From positions 19,358,144 through 19,422,143 of the forward strand of contig OX485809.1 of NCBI GenBank assembly GCA_950295325.1: a DNA stretch of 64,000 bases, in the 5' to 3' direction. This document shows positions 12,133-24,242 of this stretch, piece by piece. The notes under the pieces are model-generated. The model searched no databases and was not told where the DNA came from. It saw only the letters and a list, made by a program, of their open reading frames with translations. The stretch comes from Polytrichum commune (taxonomy: Eukaryota; Streptophyta; Polytrichopsida; Polytrichales; Polytrichaceae). Made by a program: the position numbers and the translations under genes. How positions within the stretch are numbered: the stretch's first letter is position 1; each line of letters begins with the position of its first letter.

Positions 12133-12663
12133 TCATTTTTCATTCATGGCAAAAAAATAATGGCGTTTGATTGCCATATAAGTCTTTTGAAAAACTGAAT
12201 GGCCTACTATTGGAATGTCATAAAGATTATTTATGATGTTGAGTTTGTGTTCTACAAACTTGGGAACACAAACTCTATCATTATAATAAAAAATCTCATT
12301 TTTCACTTTAGAATATTTGAATTTACCAATTTCATATGCAATCCTAGTTTCCTTAGACAAACTCTCAAATGGAGGTTTAAAAATAGAGGCATAATGTACT
12401 TTAATTTCATCTATCAAAAAAGTTTTAATGCATGAGATAGCATTTGCTAGCGGTCTTCTAGACAAGGCATCAGTAACGACGTTTTTTTTACCTTTAACAT
12501 ATTTTGTATCAAAATCTAATTTTTGTAACAATTTCACCCACATACACTGTCTCTTACTTAAGTGAAGTTGGGTTGGTAAATATGTTTTAAATTCGTGGTC
12601 TATTTGAATCTTGAACTTTACTACTAATAGGTAATGTCTCCAAACCTTTAGTGAATGGATCAC
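12133..12663 (-). pseudogene. Gypsy RNase H and connection to integrase, broken
   Basis: On the minus strand this reads WRHYLLVVKF, IQIDHEFK, LDFDTKYVKGKKNVVTDALS and RRPLANAISC, the end of a plant gypsy RNase H domain, followed by integrase N-terminal sequence with AYEIGKF and VPKFVEHKLN. No single frame covers the whole domain. Confidence 0.8.
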
Positions 12664-13830
12664 GTAAGTACTTCCTTCTCATGTACTGGATAATTCAACT
12701 TAGCAATGTTCAACTTACGAGATTTGTAAGCAATTTTTTTTATCTTGCATTAAAATTGCACCAATAACTAAATTGCTAGCGTCGGTACATAATATTATGT
12801 TTCATGTCAAGGGATCCATAATGGTTAAGACTAAAGTTTGAATTAACACTAATTTCAAAGTTTGAAAGCTCAAACACACTCAGGGTCCAATTTATCACGT
12901 TATTTTTGCATTTCAACAAGTTGCTCATAGGAGCAGCTATTTAAGAAAATTCTTTTATAATAGCTCGCAAGACCTAAAAAATTTCTCACCTCAATCTTAT
13001 CTTCTGGTATTGGCCACTAAACAACTACTTTGACATTTCTAAGATCTATTCATATTCCTGCATCTGAAAGGACATGACCAAGAAATTCAACACACGAAGT
13101 TTTAAAAAAATAAAAAACTTAGCTTAGCATATAATTTATCTTCTCTCAAAATTTTAAAAATTTGCTTAAGATGTTGTTTGTGTCCCTTCATATTCTTGGA
13201 GTATATAAGGATATCATCTATAAATATAAGTACAACATACCCAAATAATCATGAAATAATAAATTCATCAAAGTCGTAAATGTAGCAGACGCATTTGTAA
13301 GTCGAAAAGTGATTACGACATACTCGTAATGACCTAAATATGATCTAAATCAAATTTTTTAAATATCAGATTATTTATTCGAATTCAATAAGATCCACTT
13401 TTCAAATTTATTTTAGAAAATATTTTTGATTCACATACGTGATAGGAAATATCATCAATACGAGGCAAATGAAACTTATTCTTTATAGTGAATTTATTTA
13501 GACCTTGGTAATCTACACATAATTTCAACGATCCATCTTTCTTCTTTACAAAGAGGACATGAGCTTCCCAAGGTGATTTGTTAGGCCTAATGTATCATTT
13601 GCTAAAAAAATCATTTAATTGATTCTCAAGCTCAAGATTTTGAGCTAGATAATGACAATATGGTGGCTTAGCTATAGGAGCGGTATCGCCAACTAAATCG
13701 ATATTGTGGTCCACCCCTCTTATAGGTAGCAACTCATTTAACGATTCAAAAAATATGTCTTTAAAGTCATCCAAAACTACTTTCACTCCCTTAGTATTAG
13801 ATTTATTGTCTTTAGTTTCATTCTCAACTT
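12664..13830 (-). pseudogene. Gypsy reverse transcriptase region, broken
   Basis: The best surviving piece is 13595-13786: VLDDFKDIFFESLNELLPIR followed by GVDHNIDL, the stretch just upstream of the RT domain in plant gypsy elements. The rest of the RT is in several frames with many stops and is AT-rich. Confidence 0.7.
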
Positions 13831-13832
13831 CA

Positions 13833-13860
13833 CACTACAAGAAAACCAGCCCAATGTGAC
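13833..13860 (+). repeat. CACTA left terminal inverted repeat
   Basis: 28 bp starting CACTACAAGAAAACCAGCCC and ending AATGTGAC. It is an exact inverted match of 51041-51068. The preceding trinucleotide is TCA. Confidence 0.95.
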
Positions 13861-14776
13861 CGGATGTGACTAAGGGCATATGACTATGTAGTCACCTCAG
13901 TCATTGGTTTAGTCTAAAATCAGTCCTAAGAGGGTCCAATCATGGTCTAGTCATATACGTAGTCATATTTTTGAGGACCTGGGTGGGAACGTCTACGGGA
14001 ACGGGACATATGTTCTCCTGGCCGGTTCCCAGAGTCATGCTATGAGTGCTCACTATGTGTAGTCATGCTAATGTGCTCACTATGTGTAGTCATGCTAATG
14101 CTAATGCGTTATGTATGTCTTACTGTAGTAAGAGAGTTGGTTTGGGTGACTACATGACTTCCTGTAGTAAATGAACTGACTAATAGTTGTCATATATTTC
14201 AATCAGATGATTTTGAAGTCCTCTAGTCGTTGGCTCCATGGGTGAGTGTTGTGATATAGAAGTAGGTCTATAATCTTCACTTACATAATAGCTCGTCTAT
14301 TCAACACTACCATGTCTGCGCGCAAACATGATCACGTGTCATTTTAGAGGCACCCCATCATAGAAACAAGAACTAAACACACCTTCAAAAATTAGTAAGT
14401 AATTGGCTTGGGCGTCCAGAAATCATGATTCCACTTGGAATATCTTCCCACTTTCTTTTCAGATGCACGACATTGCCGTGTATGCTTAACCAGGCTACAA
14501 AATTCCCATGCTCACAACAAAGCCGTTATTGATCACCTTCCCATAGTTTTTTGAGATGCCAAAGTGTTTGCAAAATAACGTAGTCATGTGGACAGTTTTC
14601 TTTACTGGATTCAGTCATGACTGCGATATAACATAGTCACAGGCACAATTTCCTTTACTTATATTGGTAATGAACCCCCTTTGTCCATACAACTTTAATT
14701 TGTTAACTGTGCAATCTCTGTGACTACTCTTTTGCTATACCAAAATTCTACAGATAGTAGTTGGGCTCCTACAGTC
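13861..14776. repeat. CACTA left subterminal repeat region
   Basis: Non-coding sequence with repeated AGTCAT/ATGACT motifs in both orientations (for example 13930-13965, 14030-14100, 14580-14640). In En/Spm such motifs are the binding sites of the TNPA protein. The transposase stop codon follows at 14777. Confidence 0.75.
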
Positions 14777-17700
14777 CTACTGTGGTGATTCATCATTGTA
14801 GTTTGCCTCTGTATCCTCCATTTGCATAGCAAGCTGCACCTCGTTGCTAGAAAGCTCCCTGGAACTTGATAAAACAGGTGGCATTGCTACGGTATCATTA
14901 GCGACATGATGTGCCATCAATCCCTGAGTTACAACATCGTCGCATAAGCTTAGGCAGTGTAGATCTGGTCTTCCTTCAGCCATGGAAGTCACTCTCACAC
15001 TTCGTGCCTCTTTGCGTAGAACTACCTTCCATCCAGGATGTGCCACATCGTCAACAAAGAAGACTTGTTGAGCATGAAGAGGAAACGCAAACGAATCTGA
15101 TGAGTACGGAATGGTACGGTCAATGTTCACGAGAGTGAAACCGTACTCATCTCTTTTCATAGTTGCCCGTGGCCCAATCCACGTGGCGCGGACCCACTTA
15201 CAATACAGTAGGAGTATTTCGAACTTCCCATAGTCAGCCCCAATAATCTCTTCGACCCACCCCACGTACTCCACGTTCGCAAGCCTGTGATTCTTGTCCT
15301 TTCTGCTGGAACGGCAAGATTGTGAGAATGTTGCAGCTACTCCGCTGTCGCACGTTGACAAGTGGCCCTCTGCTCCTCGCACACGTATATGGTTCCCGTA
15401 TGCATACATGCTGCGATACGATTTTCCCTCGCATGAAGGTGGTAGGACAAGGCCAAGAATATCTTCATGGACCTCTGTGCCTGCTGCCACATCCCGTTGC
15501 ACCGCGATAGGAAACCACTCAGAAAACTGCTCATTCTTTGCGATTGCTGGATACTCTGCTCTTCTGCCCCGTGATCGACGACGTATCTCTGCACGCATTC
15601 TGTGCCGCGCTTCCATCTCCAAGTAGTGACGTCTGATTGGAAGCCACAGTGGATGGAAATTTTTTACATAACAAAAACAGCCGGCAGATAAATGTAAACG
15701 TCATCAACATCTAATTCCCTAGTCATGTGTTGCAATATGATGATTGAAATTAGTACGCAATAGACCTTTGTTGACTATAGAGTCACATTGTCCCTTCTAG
15801 ACAGAGTGCATGACTAAAACATGTGATGCTTACTCTCTGTATGACTGTAGAGGCTCAGCATTCGTGAGAACAAACTCGTGAATCCGTGCCCTCAGCTCTG
15901 ATGTCAAGAGTCGATATCGACCTGTACCCTCCGCGACCTCACTCTTGGCCCCTACTTCCTCCTCATCGTCCCAAGTCCTCCTGCGTGTTAGCTCACAATC
16001 TTGCATGTACTCTGTGCAAAATCCTAACGCCTCCTCTATTGTGTACCCCCTCGCCATGGATCCCTCAGGTTTTGCTCGTTGCCTAACATAGCCCTTCAGT
16101 CTCTTCAGGTACCGCTCAATAGGATACATCCATCGGGTGTGTACGGGACCACATATATCCAACTGCTGCACCAGGTGAATGGGGAGGTGCGACATGACAT
16201 CAAAGAATGAAGGTGGAAAAACCATCTCTAGCATGCATAGAGTCTCAGCTGTGTACTCCAATAATTGTTCCATGGACAAGGGATCTACGGATTTTGCGCA
16301 CAATCGTACAAACACCCGGCTAAGCCGCATTATTGCCACCCGCGTATCCCTGTCTAAGAGAGTGCGCAAACACAAGGGAAGTAATTGTTGCATCAAGACA
16401 TGGTAGTCATGAGATTTCAGCCCCTTCAAGTCCCCATCCGACGCAATGCATTTTGCAAGTTGGCCAGCGTAGTTCGTAGGAGTCTTCAAATTGCGGATAA
16501 TGTCTATGAATTTTGCCTTCTCTTCTTTCGATAGTACATATGGAGCTGTTGGAAGTACGACAGACCCAGGTTTCCTTCCTGGAAGAGGGTGCAGATATGG
16601 TCGAATGTTGGCCTCTTTTAAGTCTAGCCGGGCCTTCAAAGTGTCACGGACTCCCCAAATTGTTTTCATCACGTTCTCGCAGATGTTTTTTTCGCAGTGC
16701 ATGGGATCCAAAAGATGTCTAATGAGGAGGTCCTGCCAGAAATCCCAGCAAAGCATTCCAGCGTCAGATTTACTCACTTTCGACAAAGACTCTTAAGCAT
16801 TCATTGAAAAGATATAGGTCCATATTTTGTTTCATCCATACTGGCAGTCATGGATTTCAGAAATTGCACTATTCACAGTCACTCTTCTTACCAACCAGGT
16901 TGCTAGAGTCAGTTAACAATTATAACTGAACATACTGGAACCAGTGATTGATTTCAGAAATTGCACTATTCACATTCAACCTGCTAACCGTGTTTGTTAC
17001 TAGAGTCAGTCAACAATTCTAACTATCAGTTACTGGAACCAGTGATTGATTTCAGAAATTGCACTATTCACATTCAACCAGATAAGCGTGTTTGTTACTA
17101 GATTCAGTCAACAATTCTAAATGTCAGTTACTGGAACCAGATATTGATTTCAAAAATTGCACTATTCACATTCAACCAGATAAGCGTGTTTGTTACTAGA
17201 TTCAGTCAACAATTCTAAATGTCAGTTACTGGAACCTGTGAATGCGCTAAGCACCTGCCAATACGGAAGCTTGTACAGAGCGGAGAGCCGCTTCACTCCG
17301 GTGCGCTGAATGGGGTCGCCTTCTCCTCCACCTCTTCTTCCCTGTGACTCTTGCAGGAAGGACAATCTTTCTTGTGCATAGCCCTTGATGTCGCATCCTG
17401 TTAGAATTGGAGGGGGAGGTCGGTATTCCTGTTGACCATCAAATGAATGCCTGAGCCTACGATATGGATGCCATCTACTGAGATACCGGCGGTGACCTAA
17501 ATATACATTCTTTCCGAGAGCCTTTGACCGCCGAGTTGTAACATCTGGCCCACACTCGGTACACGCTCTATACCCTTTTGTGACTTGGCCAGATGTGAGT
17601 CCGTACGCAGGGAAGTCGTGAATGCACCAAAGAAGTAGAGCCCGTAGTTTAAAATGCTGTCTTGGGGGCTCTTCAGACACATCTATGGCTGGTACCCCTT

Positions 17701-19477
17701 TCCAAAGTTCCAAGAGCTCTTCAATCAATGGAGTAAGGTACACATCGATGTTCTCAGAGGTCACGCTCTCGCGACCTGGAATAAGCAATGCAAGCATGAT
17801 GAAAAATGGCTTTGTCACTAGTCATGCAGACAAATTATAGTAAACCTTCTTACCATGCTCGTTACTAGATGCAGTCAACAATTGTGAGTGTAGATACTGG
17901 AACCAGTGACTGGTTTCAGAAATTGCACTATTCACAGTCAACCTTCTTACCATGCTGGTTACTAGATGCAGTCAACAATTGTGAGTGTAGATACTGGAAC
18001 CAGTGACTGGTTTCAGAAATTGCACTATTCACAGTCAACCTTCTTACCATGCTGGTTACTAGATGCAATCATCAGTTCTGAGTGTAAGCAATACCTGGAA
18101 TAAGCAATGCAAGCATGATGAAAAATGGCTTTGTCACTAGCCATGCAGGTAAATTATAGTTCACCAGAAGGACCGGCCATGTCGAGTGACTGAGCGACTG
18201 GTTTCCGAACGGATTCACACCGTCCAATGCCATCCCCAAGCGTATGTTCCTATGCTCATCTGTAAAGTTGGCATCCAACGAATCAATATGCTTCCAGGCC
18301 TTCGAGTCGGGGACGCATTCCACGTTAATACCCTCCTTCTTCTGATTGGCGTGCCATTTGTTAAGTTCCGCCAATCTTTTGCACCGGTACATGCGCTTCA
18401 GACGGGGAATCAACGGAAAGTGGCGTAGGATTTTGGATGGGATTGGGTTGGACTCCGACTTGTATCTCGGGGCATTGCACTTTGGACAGGACTTCGCATC
18501 CTGCAACTCCTTCCTGAATAGGCAACATCCATTGCGGCATGCATGAATGTTGTTATAGGATAGTCCGAGCTTCACCACATACTTCCGGGCTTCATAGTGG
18601 GAACGGGGTAGGTAATTGTCGCTTGGAAGGAGAATATGCAGCAGTTGAAGTAGTTCATCAGCAAATGCATTCGATACTCCAAACACCGCAAAGCAATTGA
18701 GGAGCAGCAGAGTTGCGACCAAGTGACTTGTTGTGGCACCTGCAAAGAGGGGAGTTCGGGCATGCGCAAGTAATTCCTCCATTAAATCTGCCGTGCAATC
18801 CCCTTCCTCCCCGGGGATTGCGTCGTCCTCCTCCACATCGTCTGTTCTTCTACAATCCTCACGGTCTTCGTCCTCGAGGTTATCGTATCTAGAGAGGCAC
18901 TCCATGATCATTCTTATTGTGTCCATGCCCCCATTGTTGTTGTCCAGCTGATGAGGGCTTTCCCTAACTTCCTCTTCAACAAGGTCCTGTTCCGCATCCA
19001 CGAGTCCAACCTGAACATAGCACACCCCCGGAATTAATAGTTGAAAGTATTTTAGCACTGGAACATTACCTGATTGCATGTTCGATATGACTGGATTTAG
19101 TGAGAATGCATGACTAGTTTTGGTGGGATGTTACTTATGATAGTCAACCTTGATTAGAATCAGTCATATGTGACTAGACCTAGTCACAAATTCTAATAAA
19201 AACCAGTAATGTTGGCCATGCCATATTGAACTGTTCTAGTCATATTTCAGCTGTTCTCCTAGTAGTTATGTAGACATACCAAAATAGGCACAGTGAATTG
19301 AGGGTCTCTTCCGATGGTTCTGAGATGCTTGCGAATGGTTGCCCTTCTGATGCAACGACCTCCCATACAGTTCCTGCATGGGCAACGGTAATGCGTTAGC
19401 CCCAGTCTATCTGCTTCTCTCTCCTCCAGTTCCCAGAGGTGGAGGTCGCTTGCCCCCGTCGCTCCACGCCTAGCCAT
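14777..19477 (-). CDS. CACTA TNPD-type transposase (5 exons), intact
   Basis: Join, minus strand: 19280-19477, 18095-19010, 17255-17775, 15834-16732, 14777-15632. All junctions are GT-AG and keep phase, giving 1,129 residues without a stop. Exon 1 has the transposase-associated zinc-binding motif (YRCPCRNCMGG). Exons 2-3 carry the Transposase_21 domain, with HACRNGCCLFRKELQDAKSC, IRLGMALDGVNPFG, ENIDVYLTPLIEEL and CTECGPDV. Exon 4 has LLDPMHCEKNICENVMKTIW and the DUF4218-like HLVQQLDICGPVHTRWMYPI. Exon 5 is the DUF4216-like C-terminal part (VFFVDDVAHPGWKVV). This is the protein that cuts CACTA ends. The intron between exons 2 and 3 looks newly made by tandem duplication. It lies divergent to the TNPA-like gene. 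Confidence 0.92.
16840..17235. repeat. 98-bp minisatellite in a TNPD intron
   Basis: About four units with period 98 bp fill much of the intron between exons 3 and 4. Marker TACTGGAACC recurs at 16933, 17031, 17129 and 17227. Each unit also has TTTCAGAAATTGCACTATTC (or a close variant) and TTACTAGA.TCAGTCAACAAT. Confidence 0.85.
17830..18090. repeat. 97-bp minisatellite in the adjacent TNPD intron
   Basis: Two to three units related to those at 16840-17235 fill the intron between exons 2 and 3 (TACTGGAACC at 17895 and 17992). The array is bracketed by two copies of the exon-2 end (17776-17820 and 18095-18140). Confidence 0.8.
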
Positions 19478-19480
19478 TTG

Positions 19481-20291
19481 TCAATGTAAAGCGGTCAATG
19501 CCACTTGCTCCTGTTCAGAAAACCACGCGAAATTGAGCATATGAACTAGGTACCCTAATCACACTACAATTTCACAACTTGGAACATGTTGGACTTGGAA
19601 ATACTAGGATCTTGACTGGTTATGCCAAGAAGTCTCAATTTAACCATCAAGTTCATTGAGGACGTAACTTGTTTACATTAAACTTGCAGTCACTGCAGTC
19701 AGTTACATGAACCAACGTGCTGACTACTGAAGTCGTGCTATGATGAAGTTCTGTGACTAGTCCTAGCACCGTCACAGAAACCAAAAGTATGACTGACCCT
19801 GGTTAGATCGTCCTCGAGCAACAAGGAATGAAGAAGAAATAGTCAGAAAGGCTTGCGACCACAGGTTTACAGAATTCAATGCTTGGTTGATTGCTTGCAG
19901 TGATACGATGCAGGTATGTAATCTCTTGAATCTCTACATGCATGAAAAAAGCCCTGCTGCATCAGGTGCCAAGAAAACATCATGGTGCAGTGAAACTTTT
20001 GCTGTCTGTACAAGTGCAGTCATCCAAACACTTCCAAAGTGAATCCCTACGTCAGACTAATATTGGAGGTAACAACAAACCTAGCCTGACATGCACTTTC
20101 TCCTACACTTTATATCATGTTGGGGTGAAGAAATCCATGGCAAATCACTCTTATTAACAATGTGCCCAGCTTGAAAAACTGAATAACAAACTTAACATGA
20201 TAAGAGTGGGAAAAACACCATTCCAATGCCAATCACCCCAGCCTCATTGCACAGATCCTTGACCTACAAAGCATGCACATCAGTCAAAAGA
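19481..20291. other. CACTA central region left of the inverted repeat
   Basis: Sequence upstream of the TNPD start codon with no recognised gene. It includes dispersed TGACTA/AGTCAC motifs (19680-19800) and a stretch (19593-19625) resembling 2005-2035. Promoter elements for TNPD are expected here but I cannot point to a specific one. Confidence 0.45.
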
Positions 20292-20618
20292 AGATGGTAA
20301 TAATATAGAAGCTCACGAGAATACAATGCAATGTCTAATTTGAAAGTACAAGTAACCTGGTGTTTCAAGTACACATTTCTCTGTGCAAACAAATGACCAC
20401 AACTGTTCCATCCCCTGTCCCTAGCTTCAGTAACCTTTGTCTAACAGGTCTCATAGTTAGTCCCCTTGTATAAATTATTTTGCAGCAGGGCTTAAAGGTC
20501 TGATGCCACTAAAAATCTTCACTTGCAAGTGGTAATATGCCCAACACTACATCTGATCCCCAATATTCGCTCTTTTGTTGGTCTGTAGGCAAGTTAATTC
20601 CAGTGCAATCAATTCAAG

Positions 20619-22984
20619 CTAAAGCCTGAATCTCATCCAGTATTTCTCCATATCTGCAATCATATAGAACTTATCAAACATCACAATGCCAATCTTGGCT
20701 TTCCTATAGCAACAGCCATTACACATTTCACGCGAAAATCGAGTCTCTAGGTCAAAGTTGAAAAAACCAAGGCTAGGAATGGTGCACTGAAGACTCATGA
20801 TGGATACACAAACTATCCAAGCTAAAGGATATGTAAAGAAGAAAGGAAATCTTGTGTGTATGATCCCAACCATACATCCATGTGAACTGTGATACATGAC
20901 ATAACTTTGACAACACATCTTCAAGAAAAATTGCGACGGAAGCCAACCTCGGAGCAAATTTAGCAGCTCTAACAGGTGCATCTTCCACTGTAGGGTCAAT
21001 CTCTGCCTGCTTCCTGTAAACACATGAAGTAGAAGCATGCATCTCAGACACAAGAGAAGAGAAAACCAGCAACATTGGCTTTTAGATCCCATGTGTGATA
21101 TTGTTTAGGTGTAAATTGAAAATTATTTTGCCAAAAGTGCCACATAGTAAAAGTTCAGCTTAACGCAAAAAGAGAAGAAAAACATCAACAGGTGCTCAGT
21201 CCCATATCAGAATATTGGTGCAAGTGCTTAAAAAAACACGAAACATCTCTAAAAGAAGAGAAGCAACTGCTGCACAATATTGCCAGCTTTCTCAATGACA
21301 TCTAGCTGTTCAGATGCACAGTGCCCACTGTATCACCAGGACCATTACCATCACTTCTATTGTTTTCAGCAACAATGTTTCTCACCTTGCCAGAAGGTGC
21401 TTCAGATCTGGACTCAAAGCTTGTTGTAGACATGCCCAAAGTAGATTGTTGTTCTGCCTCTAGATAATTGAGGTGTAGGGCATGTTCTTGAATTGTTTCC
21501 CAGGGAAGAGGAGCAGGACCTGTCAGTCGTTTCATGTCAGAGGCTTCTGAATCAGCCCCAACCTTTCGAGTTACCAAGGGAAGAAGCTGTGTTGAATCAG
21601 GGGTGAAAACTTTGACAACCTCTGCATCAGTCTCAACACAGGACTCCCCACTTGGATGCTCCGAATCAAGGTGTTCGTCTTTCTTTGAGGTTTTAGCAGC
21701 CTTTAAACTATGCACAGAACCTCTATCATTTCTTTCTCTAGGTCTCACAAGTTCTGGAACACCCTTACTTATCTTCTGTGAATTTCTAGCACCAGCATCA
21801 GGTTTCTGTTTGAAGAAAACAATGCCCTTCTCATCATCTTTCTTCGTCACTGTCTCCTCATTCCTGTACTTCTCCTAGTATAATTCCTAGTATCAAAAAA
21901 CGTACCTGGACTTTAAGAGGTAGGAGAAGGGCCTTTCTACTTGAACACAGCTCCAAAAATACATGCTGAAGCAAATACAAAGACCTCAATTAGTCATCTC
22001 CTTTCAATCAAGCTGAAACCAAAACAAAAGTTGCCCACCCAATTCATAATACACATGTACAAAAAGGAAACGACCATGAGAAAACTGAGAGCATACTTGT
22101 GGCTTGACATGTTGTATGAGAGCTTGGTGGCTGTCACAAGTCCAAAAAAATTTGAGATCAAACACTTCGCGTCCACTCAGAATCTTAGGCATTATAACTT
22201 TATGGCCCATCATCACCATCACCAATCAAGTTGCAAATTTCACTGCATTCGACGAGGCTGACAACCCCCAAACCCCATCATTCCAACAATGTCAGAAGTG
22301 AAGTGCACAATTACATCAACCAGAAGCTGAAATACGCAATGCCTAACAATGTTTGTGGAACTCTGATGAGTGTTGGAGCCTCGACATAATCACAAAGATA
22401 GATATATATTCATGCAACAATGAAAGTAAGTGTAATAAATTCATGAACCAGTACTGTCTGCTTCGAAATCCTTCTTTGAAAACAACAAGGGGTTTGCATC
22501 ACAAACACAGAGTGGCAAGCCATCTCGTGATCATCATCTTACATTTTATTGGGGATTGCTTCCATATGCTTCTCACTCAAATTGCAGAAGAATTAATGAA
22601 AGTGCCAAAAACCCAGAAAAGAAGTTGACCTGCAGTCATTAAGAGGTCCTTCCCCAGGGGCTCCGGATCCCCCTCTGATGCAAGTGGACACACATTTCCT
22701 AGTACAACCTTCTGCCTTCGCAGACTTTGGGGTCTGTATTCTTTGTGCCTTATCCCCACCTGAATATCACCAAATTTGCACAACCGACTTTCTAAGTTAG
22801 TCACACAAAGACCGTCTCTTATGCAGAGATATCCCTGAACTTCCAAACGGTCTATAGACATGAAGGCACGACAATATAATCTCGAAAATGCATTCATCTT
22901 ACACAGATCTATGCAACAAGTAGTTAACATACCTGATTGGAGGGATCATTTGGTAAGAGGTTATTAAGAAGCTCCAAACAGTCC
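20619..22984 (-). pseudogene. Captured gene-like block in CACTA (copy 1)
   Basis: Several exon-like pieces bounded by plausible GT-AG sites lie on the minus strand: DCLELLNNLLPNDPSNQ (about 22933-22983), a 43-residue piece with KEYRPQSLRRQKVVLG (22630-22759), HVFLELCSSRKALLLPLKVQ, a 182-residue open piece (21302-21850), then VEDAPVRAAKFAPRLASVAI and a terminal YGEILDEIQALA. They look like fragments of a spliced gene picked up by the element. I do not recognise the gene. The first piece recalls the armadillo part of p115/Uso1-like golgins, but that is too short to name it. Confidence 0.5.
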
Positions 22985-23264
22985 TGCAGGAAAGAAAATG
23001 TGTTGTTTAAAAGCAAGAGCAAACACATCATTGAGCAAGAGGAAAACCTAAACACAATTGACCTCGAGGAGATAGAGTATCACAATAAACTACAGGACCC
23101 ACTGAACAAAGTGCCGAGAGCCTACCGACTAAGCCACAGGCGTTTCCAGTTTGCAGACAACCATAGCTGGCATCTAAATGAGATTATCCCGAAAGAAACC
23201 CAAGTTGGCCAGCAACTTTGCTGTTGTCACAAGGATTAGGTTTTAAACTTCAATGTTTAAACTT

Positions 23265-23340
23265 CACTGCCGCCAGTCACACGAACCAAACTAACCAAAC
23301 TAACCCTAAACCCTAAAAGCAGCCACATGACTGGCGGCGT
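23265..23340. promoter_or_regulatory. Telo-box hairpin between divergent genes
   Basis: Inverted arms GCCGCCAGTCA (about 23269-23279) and TGACTGGCGGC (about 23327-23337) enclose a loop with AACCAAACT repeats and AACCCTAAACCCTAA, a plant telo-box. It lies about 150-220 bp upstream of the TNPA-like start codon and upstream of the divergent captured block, so it is a plausible two-way promoter element. The same structure occurs at 52128-52203. Confidence 0.5.
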
Positions 23341-24242
23341 TGAGAGAACCGCCATGCTACTCTCTGATCTCTGTTGCATTAACTTCACGAATTGATGCAG
23401 GCAACGGCTCCTACCTGGGCTTGAAAATGGGTCTGGCAAGGAACCTTGAATGCCTCCCACGCCTCATTGCTCCTGCACGTGCGTCCGATGGAGACGCCCA
23501 CGAACGCCCCTGAAGTGCTGGCGCGGAATGAAGAGGACGAGGACGAGGAGCAATCTGGGGAGGAAGGGTCTGGGAGTGACGAGGAGTGCGAAGTGCCTGA
23601 GTACGAGCTCCAGCGTCAGGAGCACCTGCGCAAAAACGCCCTCAAGCTACAGGAGCTTGGAGTCCCCCTTCTGGCAGCGGCATTGTGCGAATCTCTTCCG
23701 ACATCCACAGAGGAAGCGGGGGGAGGAGAGGGGAATGTGGCGGGAGTGAAGACCAGTTGCCGCGCTGGCGCCAGCAGCAAGGGACACCGCCAACACTGTT
23801 TCGGATTAGGGTAAGAAACCCTAAACCCTAGCTCCTTCGGTGACCTCCTAGCCTCCTCTATATATTGCTCGAAGATTCCCTCACTGAGTTTGCTCATTGT
23901 ACTCATATCAAGCTCTCTGTTGGTACTCATATCTATCTCGCCCTCACTAACTTCCGTCCGGGCTTGAAGTGCAGAGACAATCCCAGCAAGGGTTGGGAGG
24001 TCGTGCGCCGGAGCCAGCGTCTAAACCCAAGTTGGCGTTCAAAAGTTGCAACTCCCTCGCGACCTGCAAGGAAAACTCACAGGGACTCGCTCTCGAAGGA
24101 GTCGGAGGAGGGCGATCGGAGCGCGAAGAGCACCTCCGAGGAGTGGCACAGCGAAGAGTCCTCAAGTGACACCGAAAATGACCTCGAGAACGAGGTCTCG
24201 GTAGGAGTGGTCAAGCCCCATCGAGGCAAGGAACGTCCTCAG

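Larger units (their letters stand above)
10999..13832 (-). mobile_element. Decayed Ty3/gypsy element (RT-RNase H-integrase part)
   Basis: On the minus strand, from right to left, I recognise the region just upstream of the reverse transcriptase, the RT region, RNase H and the C-terminal end of integrase. All are broken by stops and indels. It is cut off on the right at 13832 by the CACTA terminus. The missing upstream part may be the protease piece at 51069-51293. LTRs are not clear; repeated AATTCCAAC-type sequence to the left may be LTR. Confidence 0.8.
20292..24174 (+). repeat. 3,883-bp inverted repeat, copy 1
   Basis: It matches 51294-55176 in inverted orientation with paired coordinates that always sum to 75468, so there is no net indel. 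All translated frames in the two copies are identical; I noticed one substitution near the outer end (TATATT against TATCTT). It contains the captured gene-like block, the central promoter region, exon 1 and most of exon 2 of the TNPA-like gene. The right edge lies inside exon 2, which continues in frame beyond it. Confidence 0.95.

Noticed and set aside
22933..22983. Naming the captured block a p115/Uso1-like golgin gene
   Set aside because: Only a 17-residue piece suggests it, and the following pieces do not look like that protein.
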